DNA of 64,000 nucleotides from Rubellimicrobium arenae (GCF_017916295.1 NZ_JAFMSS010000016.1:10265-74264); one strand, 5' to 3'; counted from the stretch's first letter, positions 27,246 to 35,973 are shown. Notes: generated from the letters alone by a model not told the origin. Program-made: numbers and translations.

Positions 27246-27944
27246 ATGCGCCCTTTCCTTGACCGCGTCGACGCCCGGACCCTCGTGACGCTCCTTGTGA
27301 TCGCGGCGGGCCTTTGGGTCTTCGAGGCGCTCGCGGACGAGGTCATGGAGGGCGGCACGCATGCCGTGGACGAAACGCTGCTGCTGGCGCTCCGCTCCCC
27401 CACGGACCTGTCGGACCCGATCGGGCCCAAGGCGGTGGAAACGGCCATGCGCGACATCACCGCGCTGGGCGGCATCACCGTCCTGACCTTCGTGACGCTG
27501 TCGGTCATGGGGGCGCTCGCGCTCCGGAGGCATGGCCGGTCCGCATTGTTCCTGGGCTTCGCCGTGGGGAGCGGGCAGATCCTGGCGCATTTCGCCAAGG
27601 CGCTGTTCGACCGGCCCCGGCCGGACCTCGTGCCCTACGGGACCGAGTTCGTGTCCACGTCCTTTCCGTCCGGCCATTCTCTCATGGCCGCGGTGACGTG
27701 GCTCACGCTGGCGGTGATGCTCGCGCGGGCGGAACGGCAACGGCGCATGAAGGTCTACTGGGTCACGCTGGCGGCGATCGTGACGATGATGGTCGGGGTG
27801 AGCCGCGTCTACCTGGGCGTCCACTGGCCTTCGGACGTGCTGGCCGGATGGATCCTGGGGGCGGCCTGGGCGCTCCTTTGCCTGATCGCGGCCCGGTGGC
27901 TGGGCCGGCGCGGCCGCATCGAGCCGGAACGCGGCGACGGCTGA
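27246..27944 (+). CDS. PAP2-family membrane phosphatase
   Basis: Membrane phosphatase of 232 residues of the PAP2 superfamily, acting on lipid phosphates such as undecaprenyl or phosphatidic phosphates. The three-part motif is complete: KALFDRPRP (C1), SFPSGHSLMA (C2), and SRVYLGVHWPSDVLAGW (C3), with the catalytic His in the last. About five or six helices are visible. The specific substrate is unknown. It is separated by 66 bases from a small NTF2-like gene. Confidence 0.93.
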   Translation: MRPFLDRVDARTLVTLLVIAAGLWVFEALADEVMEGGTHAVDETLLLALRSPTDLSDPIGPKAVETAMRDITALGGITVLTFVTLSVMGALALRRHGRSALFLGFAVGSGQILAHFAKALFDRPRPDLVPYGTEFVSTSFPSGHSLMAAVTWLTLAVMLARAERQRRMKVYWVTLAAIVTMMVGVSRVYLGVHWPSDVLAGWILGAAWALLCLIAARWLGRRGRIEPERGDG

Positions 27945-28010
27945 ACGGGCCAGGGGGAACCCGAGCGGCCCGATGCGCCTTCTGCCCACGACAGCAGCAG
28001 GAGACGACCT

Positions 28011-28406
28011 ATGGCCCGCATGGCGGACACCTTCGCGCAGGCCCTCCAGCAGACGGAGGAGACCCGCGACCCGGAGCAACTCGTGGCGCTCTTCGCCGAG
28101 GACAGCGAGCTCCATAACCTCGCCATCATGCAACAGGGCACCGAAGGGGCGCGTCAGTTCTGGCAGACCTACCTGGACCAGTTCGACGACATCCGGTCCG
28201 AGTTCAGCCACATGATCGAGACGGACGGGCAGGCCGCCCTGGTCTGGACCTCGAAGGGGGCGCTCAAGGGTGGGCACCCGATCTCCTATCGCGGCGTGAG
28301 CGTGATCGAGTTCTCGGGCGACAAGGTCCAGCGGTTCGAGACCATCTACGACTCGGCCGCCTTCCTGCGGCAGGATGCTCCGACCCGCCAGACCGACGAG
28401 GGCTGA
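28011..28406 (+). CDS. NTF2/SnoaL-like protein
   Basis: A 131-residue protein of the NTF2-like cone fold: FAQALQQTEETRDPEQLVALFAEDSELHN is split here between the first helices, followed by a RQFWQTYLDQFDDIRSEF helix and a sheet ending in YRGVSVIEFSGDKVQRF. No catalytic pair can be identified with certainty. A polyketide-cyclase or stress role is possible. It has an AGGAG ribosome binding site and ATG at 28011. Confidence 0.85.
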   Translation: MARMADTFAQALQQTEETRDPEQLVALFAEDSELHNLAIMQQGTEGARQFWQTYLDQFDDIRSEFSHMIETDGQAALVWTSKGALKGGHPISYRGVSVIEFSGDKVQRFETIYDSAAFLRQDAPTRQTDEG

Positions 28407-28485
28407 GGCCCCTGGCCGACGCGCCGCAGCCTTCCTCGACGCAACAGGCGCGCCGGTCCGACCGTTCAGCCCACGTTCACGTCCC

Positions 28486-28497
28486 ATTAACCTTAAT
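28486..28497. promoter_or_regulatory. TTAACC/TTAA inverted motif upstream of dprA
   Basis: ATTAACCTTAAT is a short inverted arrangement (ATTAA and TTAAT with two bases between), about 40 bases before dprA. It contains the TTAACC half-site of the CtrA consensus but not the full seven-base spacing. CtrA control of dprA is known in some Rhodobacterales, so I list it at low confidence. Confidence 0.35.
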
Positions 28498-28534
28498 GCC
28501 CTAAGACTGATTCTCGTAGCAGGCGAGGTTCAGG

Positions 28535-29806
28535 ATGGTCGGGCACACTTCCGCTCACCCCCCACTCCCACCCACCCAGGAAGACGAACGGCTGGACTGG
28601 CTTCGCCTGCTGCGCTCCCGACGCGTCGGGATCGCGACCTTCACGCGGCTCCTGCGCGAACACGGCTCGGCGCGGGCCGCCATCAAGGCGCTCCCCGCCA
28701 TGGCCCGCGCAGCCGGTGTCGATGACTACAGGCCCTGCCCGGAAGGGGTGGCCCTTGCCGAATATCGCGCCGGCCTCGCCCAGGGGGCGCGTCTCCTCCT
28801 GCGGGGCGAGGCCGCCTATCCACCTCTGCTGGCCCTTCTGCCCGATGCTCCGCCATTGCTCTGGGCGCTGGGCGACACATCGCTCCTCGTCCGTCCGATG
28901 GTGGCTGTGATCGGCACCCGGAACGGGTCCTCGCTGGGCCTCCGAATGGCCCGCAGGCTGGCCGAGGGCCTTGGGGAGGCCGGGCTGGCCGTCGTCTCGG
29001 GCCTCGCGCGCGGCATCGACACCGAGGCCCATCGCGCGGCGCTTCCGACCGGGACCGTCGCCGTGATGCCGGGCGGCGTCGATCACATCTACCCCCCGGA
29101 GAACCGCGACCTCGCCGAGGAGATCGCCCGTCGCGGCCTGCGCCTGTCCGAGCATCCGTTCGGGCTCGAACCGCAGGTGCGGCATTTCCCGGCGCGCAAC
29201 CGGATCGTGTCCGGCCTGTCGCACGGCGTCGTGGTGGTCGAGGCGGCGGAACGCTCGGGCAGCCTGATCACCGCGCGGATGGCCGCGGACCAGGGGCGCG
29301 AGGTCCTGGCCGTCCCCGGCCATCCGATGGATCCCCGCGCCGCCGGGTGCAACCATCTCATCCGGGACGGCGCGACCCTGGTGCGGTCGGTCGAGGACAT
29401 CCTCGAAGCGCTCGGTCCGGCGCTGGAGCAGTCGCGGGTCACCCAGGCCGGGCAACTCCGTCTGGCGCTGGAGGCCGACACCGCGCCAGTTCGCGACATG
29501 TCGCCGGCCAGCGCCGGCCCCGCTGCCTCGGGGCGCGGAACGGATCGGCCGACGCAGAGCCGGGGCGGCCACGTCGAAGAGGCACGCCGGCCAGCCGGAC
29601 CAGATGGTGCCGCCCCGGCGGCCATGGCCCCGGCCGACCTCCGCACGCTGATCCTTGGCCGTCTTGGCCCCTCCCCCGTCGCGGAGGATCAGGTCATCCG
29701 CGACCTCGGCGGTCAGGCCTCGGTCCTTGCGCCCGCTTTGACGGATCTCGAACTCGACGGGTTGATCGTGCGCCACCCCGGGGGCCTGCTGGCCCTGAGC
29801 GCCTGA
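28535..29806 (+). CDS. dprA: DNA-processing protein DprA
   Basis: Competence protein of 423 residues that binds incoming single-stranded DNA and loads RecA. The Rossmann-like domain is visible as VAVIGTRNGSSLGLRMARRL, SGLARGIDTEAHRAALPTGT, FPARNRIVSGLSHGVVVVEA, ERSGSLITARMAADQGREV and AGCNHLIRDGATL. The C-terminal winged-helix domain is LRTLILGRLGPSPVAEDQVI-like, after a low-complexity linker at about residues 320-360. In Rhodobacterales DprA also acts in gene-transfer-agent uptake. It lies upstream of topA with a 301-bp gap. Confidence 0.94.
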   Translation: MVGHTSAHPPLPPTQEDERLDWLRLLRSRRVGIATFTRLLREHGSARAAIKALPAMARAAGVDDYRPCPEGVALAEYRAGLAQGARLLLRGEAAYPPLLALLPDAPPLLWALGDTSLLVRPMVAVIGTRNGSSLGLRMARRLAEGLGEAGLAVVSGLARGIDTEAHRAALPTGTVAVMPGGVDHIYPPENRDLAEEIARRGLRLSEHPFGLEPQVRHFPARNRIVSGLSHGVVVVEAAERSGSLITARMAADQGREVLAVPGHPMDPRAAGCNHLIRDGATLVRSVEDILEALGPALEQSRVTQAGQLRLALEADTAPVRDMSPASAGPAASGRGTDRPTQSRGGHVEEARRPAGPDGAAPAAMAPADLRTLILGRLGPSPVAEDQVIRDLGGQASVLAPALTDLELDGLIVRHPGGLLALSA

Positions 29807-29816
29807 GTTCGGGCCA

Positions 29817-29844
29817 GGTCCGGAGGGCGTCGTCCCTTCGGGCC
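29817..29844 (+). terminator. hairpin after dprA
   Basis: GGTCCGGAGGG and CCCTTCGGGCC pair over eleven positions with two G-U pairs and a six-base loop. It starts 11 bases after the dprA stop. No U-tract follows, so it is a terminator-like hairpin rather than a clear intrinsic terminator. Confidence 0.4.
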
Positions 29845-30040
29845 CGGCCATGCCGGCGCCGTGCTCCGGCCAGACCGCCGGCATCGGAACCGCGGCCTTG
29901 CTGCCCGACAGGTCGGATCGATCAAGCCGCCGCCCGAAGCCCCCCCGAAGCCTGGCGCCGTCGCTCCACCCGTCCCGTCCCGGACCTCGGGCCGCGCCGG
30001 CAGGTTGCCGAAGCCCGGCCGCTTGCGCCCCCAGCTTGCA

Positions 30041-30069
30041 TTGACAATGGCCACCTTGCGCCCACATAC
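30041..30069 (+). promoter_or_regulatory. candidate sigma70 promoter for topA
   Basis: A perfect -35 TTGACA at 30041-30046, a 17-base spacer and ACATAC at 30064-30069 as a weak -10. The distance to the topA ATG is about 38 bases. The -35 box is unusually good for this GC-rich sequence. Confidence 0.5.
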
Positions 30070-30107
30070 CGCCCTCCGCCATTCGCCCCCGGCCCGGAGT
30101 CCCCCTG

Positions 30108-32810
30108 ATGCCAGTCGTCGTTGTCGAATCCCCGGCCAAGGCCAAGACGATCAACTCCTACCTGGGCAGCGACTACACGGTGCTGGCGAGCTTCGGCCAC
30201 GTCCGCGACCTTCCCGCCAAGGACGGCTCGGTAGACCCCGATCAGGACTTCGCCATGGAATGGGAGGTCGCCGCCGATTCGAAGAAGCACCTCAAGGCCA
30301 TCGCCGACGCGCTGAAGGACGACCCCAGGCTCATCCTCGCCACCGACCCCGACCGCGAGGGGGAGGCGATCTCGTGGCATCTGACCGAGGCGCTGCGGGA
30401 TCGCAAGGCGATCAAGAAGGACACGCAGGTCAGCCGCGTCACCTTCAACGCGATCACCAAGTCGGCGGTGGCCGAGGCGATGAAGCACCCCCGGCAGGTC
30501 GATGCGCCGCTGGTGGACGCCTATCTCGCCCGCCGCGCTCTCGACTACCTCGTGGGCTTCAACCTGAGCCCCGTGCTCTGGCGCAAGCTGCCCGGCGCCA
30601 AGTCGGCGGGCCGTGTGCAGTCCGTCTGCCTCCGCCTGATCGTCGAGCGCGAGATGGAGATCGAGGCCTTCCGCGCCCAGGAATACTGGACCGTCGAGGC
30701 CATGCTGAAGACCCCGCGCGGGCGGGAGTTCGCGGCGCGGCTCGTGTCGCTCGGCGGCAAGAAGCTCGACAAGTTCGACCTCAAGACCCAGGCCGACGCC
30801 GACCTCGCCGTGGCCGCCGTGAACCACCGCGACCTCGCGGTGACCAGCGTCGAGGCCAAGCCCGCCTCGCGCCACCCCTCCGCGCCCTTCATGACCTCGA
30901 CCCTCCAGCAGGAGGCGTCGCGCAAGTTCGGCATGGGCGCCAAGGCGACCATGAGCGCGGCGCAGCGGCTTTATGAGGCCGGGCACATCACCTACATGCG
31001 GACGGACGGCATCGACATGGCGCCCGAGGCGGTCATGGCCGCCCGCGACGCCATCAAGGCCCGCTTCGGCGACGAGTACGTGCCCAAGTCGCCGCGCATG
31101 TACAAGAACAAGGCCAAGAACGCCCAGGAAGCGCACGAATGCATCCGGCCCACCGACATGAGCCGCGACGCCGCCTCGCTGCGGATCACCGACGCCGACC
31201 AGCGCAAGCTGTATGACCTGATCTGGAAGCGGACCCTGGCGTCCCAGATGTCCGAAGCGCGGCTGGAGCGCACCACCGTTGAGATCGGCAGCGCGGACGG
31301 CCAGGTGGGCCTGCGCGCCTCGGGCCAGGTCGTGCTCTTCGACGGGTTCATGCGGGTCTATACCGAGGGCCGCGATGACGTGGCCCCGGCCTCCGCCGAC
31401 GCGGCGGACGAGGATGACGCCCGGCTGCCGCAGATGGCCCAGGGCGACGCGACTCCCAAGCAGTCCGTCACGCCCGAGCAGCACTTCACCCAGCCCCCGC
31501 CCCGCTACACCGAGGCGACGCTGGTCAAGCGCATGGAAGAGTTGGGCATCGGCCGCCCCTCCACCTACGCCTCGATCGTCACCACGATCCAGGACCGCGA
31601 ATATGTCCGCAAGGAGAACGGCCGCCTGATCCCCGAGGACAAGGGCCGGCTCGTGACGGCCTTCCTGACCAACTACTTCCGCCGTTACGTCGAGTACGAC
31701 TTCACGGCAGGCCTCGAGGACCAGCTCGACGAGATCAGCGCCGGAGAGGCCAATTACAAGCAGGTCCTGGCCCAGTTCTGGCGCGACTTCTCGGCCGCCA
31801 TCGCCGAGACGTCCGAGCTTCGCATCGGCGAGGTGCTCGACAAGATCGACGAGCTGCTGGCCCCACACCTCTACCCGCCCCGCGCGGACGGCGGCGACCC
31901 GCGCCTTTGCCCGAACTGCGGCAAGGGACGGCTCTCGATGCGGACCGCGCGGACCGGCGGCGCCTTCATCGGCTGCTCGAACTACCCGGACTGCCGTTTC
32001 ACCCGTCCTTTCGGCCCCCCGTCCGAAGATGGCGAGGCCCAGTCCGGCGAGCGGCTCCTGGGACATGACCAAGGCGATCCGATCCACCTCAAGGACGGGC
32101 GCTTCGGTCCCTATGTCCAACGCGGCGAGGTAACGGCCGAGACCCCCAAGCCGCCCCGGGCGTCACTGCCCAAGGGGTGGTCGCCCGCCGACATGGACCT
32201 GGAAAAGGCCCTGCGCCTCCTGGCGCTGCCCCGTGTCGTGGGCGCCCACCCCGAGGATGGCGCCCCCATCGAGGCCGGGATCGGGCGCTTTGGTCCCTAT
32301 GTGAAGCACAACAGCACCTACGCCAACCTGCCCGACGTCGCCGAAGTCTTCGAGATCGGCATGAACCGGGCCATGGAGGTCCTGGCCCAGAAGGCGGCCG
32401 GGCGCGGGGCCAGCCGGGGCCGCGCCGCGGCCCAGCCCCTGCGCGCCTTGGGCGATCACCCGGCGGGCGGCGAGATCGCGGTCATGCCGGGGCGCTTTGG
32501 CCCTTATGTGAAATGGGGCAAGGTCAACGCGACCCTGCCCAAGGGCTCCGAGCCGGAGACGATCACGCTCGATGATGCCGTGGCGCTCGTGGATGCCAAG
32601 GCCGGCACCAAGACCACCAAGCGGAAAACGCCCGCCAAGCCCAAGGCCGAGGCCAAGTCCGAATCCAAACCCAAGGCGGCGGCCAAGCCGAAGGCCGCCG
32701 CCAAGCCCAAGGCCGCGGCGAAGGCCAAGACGGCAAAGGCTGCCACCAAGCCGGCCACCAGGACTTCCCCGAGCCGGACGGCCGCAGTGGGCGACGTCAT
32801 CGAGGACTGA
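30108..32810 (+). CDS. topA: DNA topoisomerase I
   Basis: Type IA topoisomerase of 900 residues relaxing negative supercoils. The Toprim domain holds VVVESPAKAKTI and LATDPDREGEAISWHL, and the catalytic tyrosine is Tyr296 in HITYMRTDGIDM. A C4 zinc ribbon begins near residue 601 (CPNCGKGRL ... GCSNYPDC), followed by topoisomerase C-terminal repeats of GRFGPYVQ type (seen three times: residues near 664, 725 and 795). The final 65 residues are a Lys/Ala/Pro-rich tail with KPKAAAK-like repeats, as in histone H1-like tails. ATG 30108 is preceded by a TTGACA promoter. No signs of disruption. Confidence 0.97.
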   Translation: MPVVVVESPAKAKTINSYLGSDYTVLASFGHVRDLPAKDGSVDPDQDFAMEWEVAADSKKHLKAIADALKDDPRLILATDPDREGEAISWHLTEALRDRKAIKKDTQVSRVTFNAITKSAVAEAMKHPRQVDAPLVDAYLARRALDYLVGFNLSPVLWRKLPGAKSAGRVQSVCLRLIVEREMEIEAFRAQEYWTVEAMLKTPRGREFAARLVSLGGKKLDKFDLKTQADADLAVAAVNHRDLAVTSVEAKPASRHPSAPFMTSTLQQEASRKFGMGAKATMSAAQRLYEAGHITYMRTDGIDMAPEAVMAARDAIKARFGDEYVPKSPRMYKNKAKNAQEAHECIRPTDMSRDAASLRITDADQRKLYDLIWKRTLASQMSEARLERTTVEIGSADGQVGLRASGQVVLFDGFMRVYTEGRDDVAPASADAADEDDARLPQMAQGDATPKQSVTPEQHFTQPPPRYTEATLVKRMEELGIGRPSTYASIVTTIQDREYVRKENGRLIPEDKGRLVTAFLTNYFRRYVEYDFTAGLEDQLDEISAGEANYKQVLAQFWRDFSAAIAETSELRIGEVLDKIDELLAPHLYPPRADGGDPRLCPNCGKGRLSMRTARTGGAFIGCSNYPDCRFTRPFGPPSEDGEAQSGERLLGHDQGDPIHLKDGRFGPYVQRGEVTAETPKPPRASLPKGWSPADMDLEKALRLLALPRVVGAHPEDGAPIEAGIGRFGPYVKHNSTYANLPDVAEVFEIGMNRAMEVLAQKAAGRGASRGRAAAQPLRALGDHPAGGEIAVMPGRFGPYVKWGKVNATLPKGSEPETITLDDAVALVDAKAGTKTTKRKTPAKPKAEAKSESKPKAAAKPKAAAKPKAAAKAKTAKAATKPATRTSPSRTAAVGDVIED

Positions 32811-32819
32811 CCCGCCTCT

Positions 32820-32870
32820 TCCCTCCGCTGCATCGCGGCGCTACGCTCGATGGCGACGGCAGCGGAGGGA
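32820..32870 (+). promoter_or_regulatory. 12-bp inverted repeat covering the scoA ribosome binding site
   Basis: TCCCTCCGCTGC at 32820-32831 is exactly complementary to GCAGCGGAGGGA at 32859-32870, with a 27-base loop. The right arm contains the GGAGGGA Shine-Dalgarno of the next gene, whose ATG is at 32881. Folding would mask that site. It could also act as a topA 3' hairpin, but no U-tract follows. Confidence 0.5.
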
Positions 32871-32880
32871 GAGCGGCGGC

Positions 32881-33639
32881 ATGAACAAGGTCTATCCGGA
32901 CGCGCGGGCCGCGCTCGATGGGGTGCTCTTCGACGGCATGCTGATTGCGGCGGGGGGCTTCGGCCTTTGCGGCATCCCCGAGCTCCTGATCGCAGCCATC
33001 CGCGAGGCCGGGACGCGGGACCTGACGGTCGCCTCGAACAACGCCGGCGTGGACGGCTTCGGGCTGGGCGTGCTGCTGGAAACCCGGCAGGTCAAGAAGA
33101 TGATGTCGTCCTACGTGGGCGAGAACGCCGAGTTCATGCGCCAGTACCTGTCGGGCGAGCTGGAACTGGAATTCAACCCGCAAGGCACGCTGGCGGAACG
33201 CATGCGGGCGGGCGGCGCCGGCATCCCGGGCTTCTACACCAAGACGGGCGTCGGCACCGTCGTGGCCGAGGGCAAGGAGCACAAGGACTTCGACGGCCAG
33301 ACCTACATCCTGGAACGCGGCATCTTCGCCGACCTCGCCATCGTGAAGGCCTGGAAGGCCGACGAGACCGGCAACCTCGTGTTCCGCAAGACCGCGCGCA
33401 ACTTCAACGTCCCCGCCGCGACCTGCGGGCGCGTCTGCGTGGCCGAGGTGGAGGAGATCGTGCCCGTGGGCAGCCTCGAGCCCGACGCGATTCACCTGCC
33501 CGGGATCTACGTCCACCGCCTGATCCAGGGCGAGCACGAGAAGCGGATCGAGCAGCGCACGACCCGCAAGCGCGAAAGCCTGGATTCCACCGCCGCCGCG
33601 GGCTCCGAGACCGGCCCCACCTCCGCCACCCCCGCCTGA
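32881..33639 (+). CDS. scoA: CoA transferase subunit A (3-oxoacid type)
   Basis: Alpha subunit, 252 residues, of a heteromeric family I CoA transferase that moves CoA between succinyl-CoA or acetyl-CoA and acetoacetate or related acids. The start MNKVYPDARAALDGVL is typical, as are AAGGFGLCGIPELLIAAIRE, SNNAGVDGFGLGVLL and GAGIPGFYTKTGVGT. The last 30 residues are a polar, Ala/Thr-rich tail. The ribosome binding site lies in an inverted repeat. Subunit B follows after 9 bases. The exact acid acceptor is not decided by sequence. Confidence 0.93.
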   Translation: MNKVYPDARAALDGVLFDGMLIAAGGFGLCGIPELLIAAIREAGTRDLTVASNNAGVDGFGLGVLLETRQVKKMMSSYVGENAEFMRQYLSGELELEFNPQGTLAERMRAGGAGIPGFYTKTGVGTVVAEGKEHKDFDGQTYILERGIFADLAIVKAWKADETGNLVFRKTARNFNVPAATCGRVCVAEVEEIVPVGSLEPDAIHLPGIYVHRLIQGEHEKRIEQRTTRKRESLDSTAAAGSETGPTSATPA

Positions 33640-33648
33640 GGAGACATC

Positions 33649-34275
33649 ATGCCCTGGGACCGCCACCAGATGGCCGCGCGCGCGGCGCAGGAACTCAAGG
33701 ACGGCATGTACGTCAACCTCGGCATTGGCATCCCGACGCTGGTGGCCAACCACATTCCGCCGGGTGTGAACGTCACGCTGCAAAGCGAGAACGGCATGCT
33801 CGGCATGGGGCCGTTCCCTTATGAGGGCGAGGAGGACCCCGACCTCATCAACGCCGGCAAGCAGACCATCACCGAGCTGCCGCACTCGGCCTATTTCGAC
33901 AGCGCCACCTCCTTCGCGATGATCCGGGGCGGCAAGATCGCCATGGCGATCTTGGGCGCGATGGAGGTCTCCGAGGAGGGCGACCTCGCCAACTGGATGA
34001 TCCCCGGCAAGCTCGTGAAAGGGATGGGCGGCGCTATGGACCTCGTGGCGGGCGTCCAGCGCGTCGTGGTCGTCATGGACCACACCAACAAGGCGGGGGA
34101 ATCGAAGGTGCTCCACCACTGCACCCTGCCCCTGACCGGCAAGGGCGTGGTGGACCGCATCATCACCAACCTGGGCGTCCTTGATGTCGTGGAGGGCGGC
34201 CTCCGGATCGTGGAAGCCGCCGACGGCGTCACCACGGACGACATCCGCAAGGCTACGGAGGCCACCATTGTCTGA
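33649..34275 (+). CDS. scoB: CoA transferase subunit B (3-oxoacid type)
   Basis: Beta subunit, 208 residues, containing the catalytic Glu in LQSENGMLGMGPFP; this residue forms the glutamyl-CoA thioester. YVNLGIGIPTLVAN is the glycine-rich block preceding it, and AILGAMEVSEEGDLANW and VKGMGGAMDLVAG follow. ATG 33649 after TGAGGAGACATC. It works with subunit A in ketone-body or short-chain acid use, and it links to polyhydroxybutyrate metabolism in this group. Its stop overlaps the next gene, which begins with TTG at 34268. Confidence 0.94.
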   Translation: MPWDRHQMAARAAQELKDGMYVNLGIGIPTLVANHIPPGVNVTLQSENGMLGMGPFPYEGEEDPDLINAGKQTITELPHSAYFDSATSFAMIRGGKIAMAILGAMEVSEEGDLANWMIPGKLVKGMGGAMDLVAGVQRVVVVMDHTNKAGESKVLHHCTLPLTGKGVVDRIITNLGVLDVVEGGLRIVEAADGVTTDDIRKATEATIV

Positions 34276-34552
34276 GGTCGAGCACGAGGATCTGGGCAGC
34301 CGCCGCCGGTACGTGATCCACCGGCCCGAGGGGGACGCGGAGCTCACCCTGTCCGTCCTGTCGGCGGACAAGGTCATCGCGGACCACACCTACGTCCCCG
34401 AGGCCCTTCGCGGCCAAGGCCTGGCCGAGGCGCTGCTCGAGGCGCTTCTGGCCGACGCCCGGGCGCAGGGGTTCCGCATCGTGCCGCTCTGCCGCTTTGT
34501 CGCGGGTCAGGCGGGCCGGCACCCGGAGTGGGCCGACCTGTTCACGCGCTGA
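34268..34552 (+). CDS. small GNAT-type acetyltransferase
   Basis: Compact protein of 94 residues of the YidJ/GCN5-related short acetyltransferase type. HTYVPEALRGQGLAEALLEA carries the acetyl-CoA binding RGQGLA motif, and FRIVPLCRFVAG follows; HPEWADLF ends the protein. The TTG start at 34268 overlaps the scoB stop by eight bases (TTGTCTGA) and keeps the normal N-terminus; the upstream ATG is inside scoB. The substrate is unknown. Confidence 0.85.
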   Translation: MSEVEHEDLGSRRRYVIHRPEGDAELTLSVLSADKVIADHTYVPEALRGQGLAEALLEALLADARAQGFRIVPLCRFVAGQAGRHPEWADLFTR

Positions 34553-34640
34553 CCGACACCCCCTTCGATGAGGGACGCTGCGCCGCGGGCTCGTCCCGCC
34601 TATGCTCGCTCCACCAAGCGAATCGGACCGGGGACCCGGC

Positions 34641-35120
34641 ATGGACGAAAGCATCAGGGCGCTGGCGCGCGAACTCATCGAACATGGCGTGGAATGCCTG
34701 TCGTCGCGTGAACGGCGCGTGCTGGCGCGCATTGCCAGCCGCCGGCATGCGGCGCGGGATCCCCGGGCCGAGTTCGAGGCCAGCATGAGCATGGGGCAGA
34801 AGGCGGCCGACCAGATCGCGCGCTGGGGCGGCTCCTGGGTCTTCGTTGGCGGCTTTGCGACCTTCCTGGTCCTGTGGTGCGGCTGGAACGTCCTGACATC
34901 GGATGTCTTCGACCCCTACCCCTTCGTCTTCCTGAACTTGATCCTGTCGATGCTCGCGGCCGTGCAGGCCCCCATCATCATGATGAGCCAGAACCGGCAG
35001 GCCGAGATCGACCGGCATGAGGCCGGGAGCGACTACGAGGTGAACCTGCGGGCCGAGCTCGAGATTATGGAGCTTCACGCCAAGATCGATCGCCTGACCG
35101 CCCGGCTGGGAGACGATTGA
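34641..35120 (+). CDS. DUF1003 family membrane protein
   Basis: A 159-residue protein with the DUF1003 signature: GGSWVFVGGFATFLVLWCGW, then DPYPFVFLNLILSMLAA and QAPIIMMSQNRQAEIDR. Two membrane helices are followed by a cytosolic helical tail rich in Glu. Function is unknown; the family is often called a cyclic nucleotide- or stress-linked membrane protein without proof. The start at 34641 gives MDESIRALARELIEHG. It is convergent with the lytic transglycosylase. Confidence 0.85.
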   Translation: MDESIRALARELIEHGVECLSSRERRVLARIASRRHAARDPRAEFEASMSMGQKAADQIARWGGSWVFVGGFATFLVLWCGWNVLTSDVFDPYPFVFLNLILSMLAAVQAPIIMMSQNRQAEIDRHEAGSDYEVNLRAELEIMELHAKIDRLTARLGDD

Positions 35121-35127
35121 CCCAACC

Positions 35128-35973
35128 TCAGAGATCGCCCGTCGCAAACACGCAACCATCGGACACGAGCTCGGGCGGCGTGAGGCAAAGGCCACGCGCC
35201 ACCGTCCACGCCGCAAGCACCTTGGGAACGTAGGCCCGGGTTTCCGCAAAGGGCGGGACACCTGCGTTGTCGTCGACGGCTCCCTCGCCCGCGTTATAGG
35301 CGGCCAGCGCCAGGATTGGGTCACCCCTGTATCGGCCCAAAAGCCAGTCGAGATAGGCGATTCCGCCCCGGATGCTGTCCTCCGGGCTCAGCCTGTCCTG
35401 AACGCCGAACCGCGCCGCCGTCCCGGGCATGAGTTGCATCAATCCCGCTGCCCCTGCTGCGGATACGGCCCTGGAACGGCCGCCGCTTTCCACCGCGATG
35501 ACCGACAGGACCAGCGCCGGAGAGACCCGTGTCCCGACGGTGTGGCGCAGGATCTCGGGCCCATAGGCGCGGGCGATGTCCTGCAACGCCTGAAGCCGCG
35601 GCGGACCGGACCAGCCCGACGGCGCCTGGGCGACGGCCTCCAGAGCCTCGCCCAGGCGGCCCGGCCCCGAATCGGCCAGCAGGGGAGAAACGTCGGCCCA
35701 GAACCAGTCCGTGCCGGCGGGTCCGGCTGCTGTCCCGGACTCGCCTCCGACCGGGGTCATCGGGCGAAATGGCCCCGAGGCTCGATTGGATACGAACATC
35801 GGCACCTCGGGATCGATCTGCACGGTGATTCGATGGTCGCTGCCCGCGACGGGGACCCCCACGCGTCGAAATGTGAAGTCCTCCGCCGAGGCCGGGACCG
35901 CAAGCCACGCCAGCCACGCGCCGGTCAGGGCGCCGGCCCTGCCATATCGGCGCAACGGCCGATCCGTCCTCAT
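35128..35973 (-). CDS. lytic transglycosylase (SLT type)
   Basis: Exported murein-cleaving enzyme of about 281 residues with a signal peptide (GAWLAWLAVPASAE). The SLT domain has catalytic Glu162 in VIAVESGGRSRAVSAAGA, then GLMQLMPGTAARFG, and the AAYNAGEGAVDDNAGVPPF motif near the end. The N-terminal 90 residues are unlike known domains. The start at 35973 is used because the signal peptide follows; the frame is open further left but without conservation. It lies just before the Tad pilus cluster, divergently, so it may open the wall for the pilus; this is inference. Confidence 0.88.
   Translation of the reverse strand: MRTDRPLRRYGRAGALTGAWLAWLAVPASAEDFTFRRVGVPVAGSDHRITVQIDPEVPMFVSNRASGPFRPMTPVGGESGTAAGPAGTDWFWADVSPLLADSGPGRLGEALEAVAQAPSGWSGPPRLQALQDIARAYGPEILRHTVGTRVSPALVLSVIAVESGGRSRAVSAAGAAGLMQLMPGTAARFGVQDRLSPEDSIRGGIAYLDWLLGRYRGDPILALAAYNAGEGAVDDNAGVPPFAETRAYVPKVLAAWTVARGLCLTPPELVSDGCVFATGDL

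Larger units (their letters stand above)
29807..30107. other. intergenic region between dprA and topA
   Basis: A 301-bp gap without a convincing gene. It begins with a hairpin just after the dprA stop and ends with a TTGACA-type promoter for topA. The middle part is GC-rich and shows no coding bias in any frame that I trust. Confidence 0.6.

Noticed and set aside
28493..30154. 553-codon minus-strand frame opposite dprA and the following gap
   Set aside because: Low-complexity Arg/Gly/Pro composition and no recognisable motif; dprA on the other strand is complete.
29922..32120. 732-codon minus-strand frame opposite topA
   Set aside because: No domains, composition typical of antisense GC-rich frames, and topA is intact on the plus strand.
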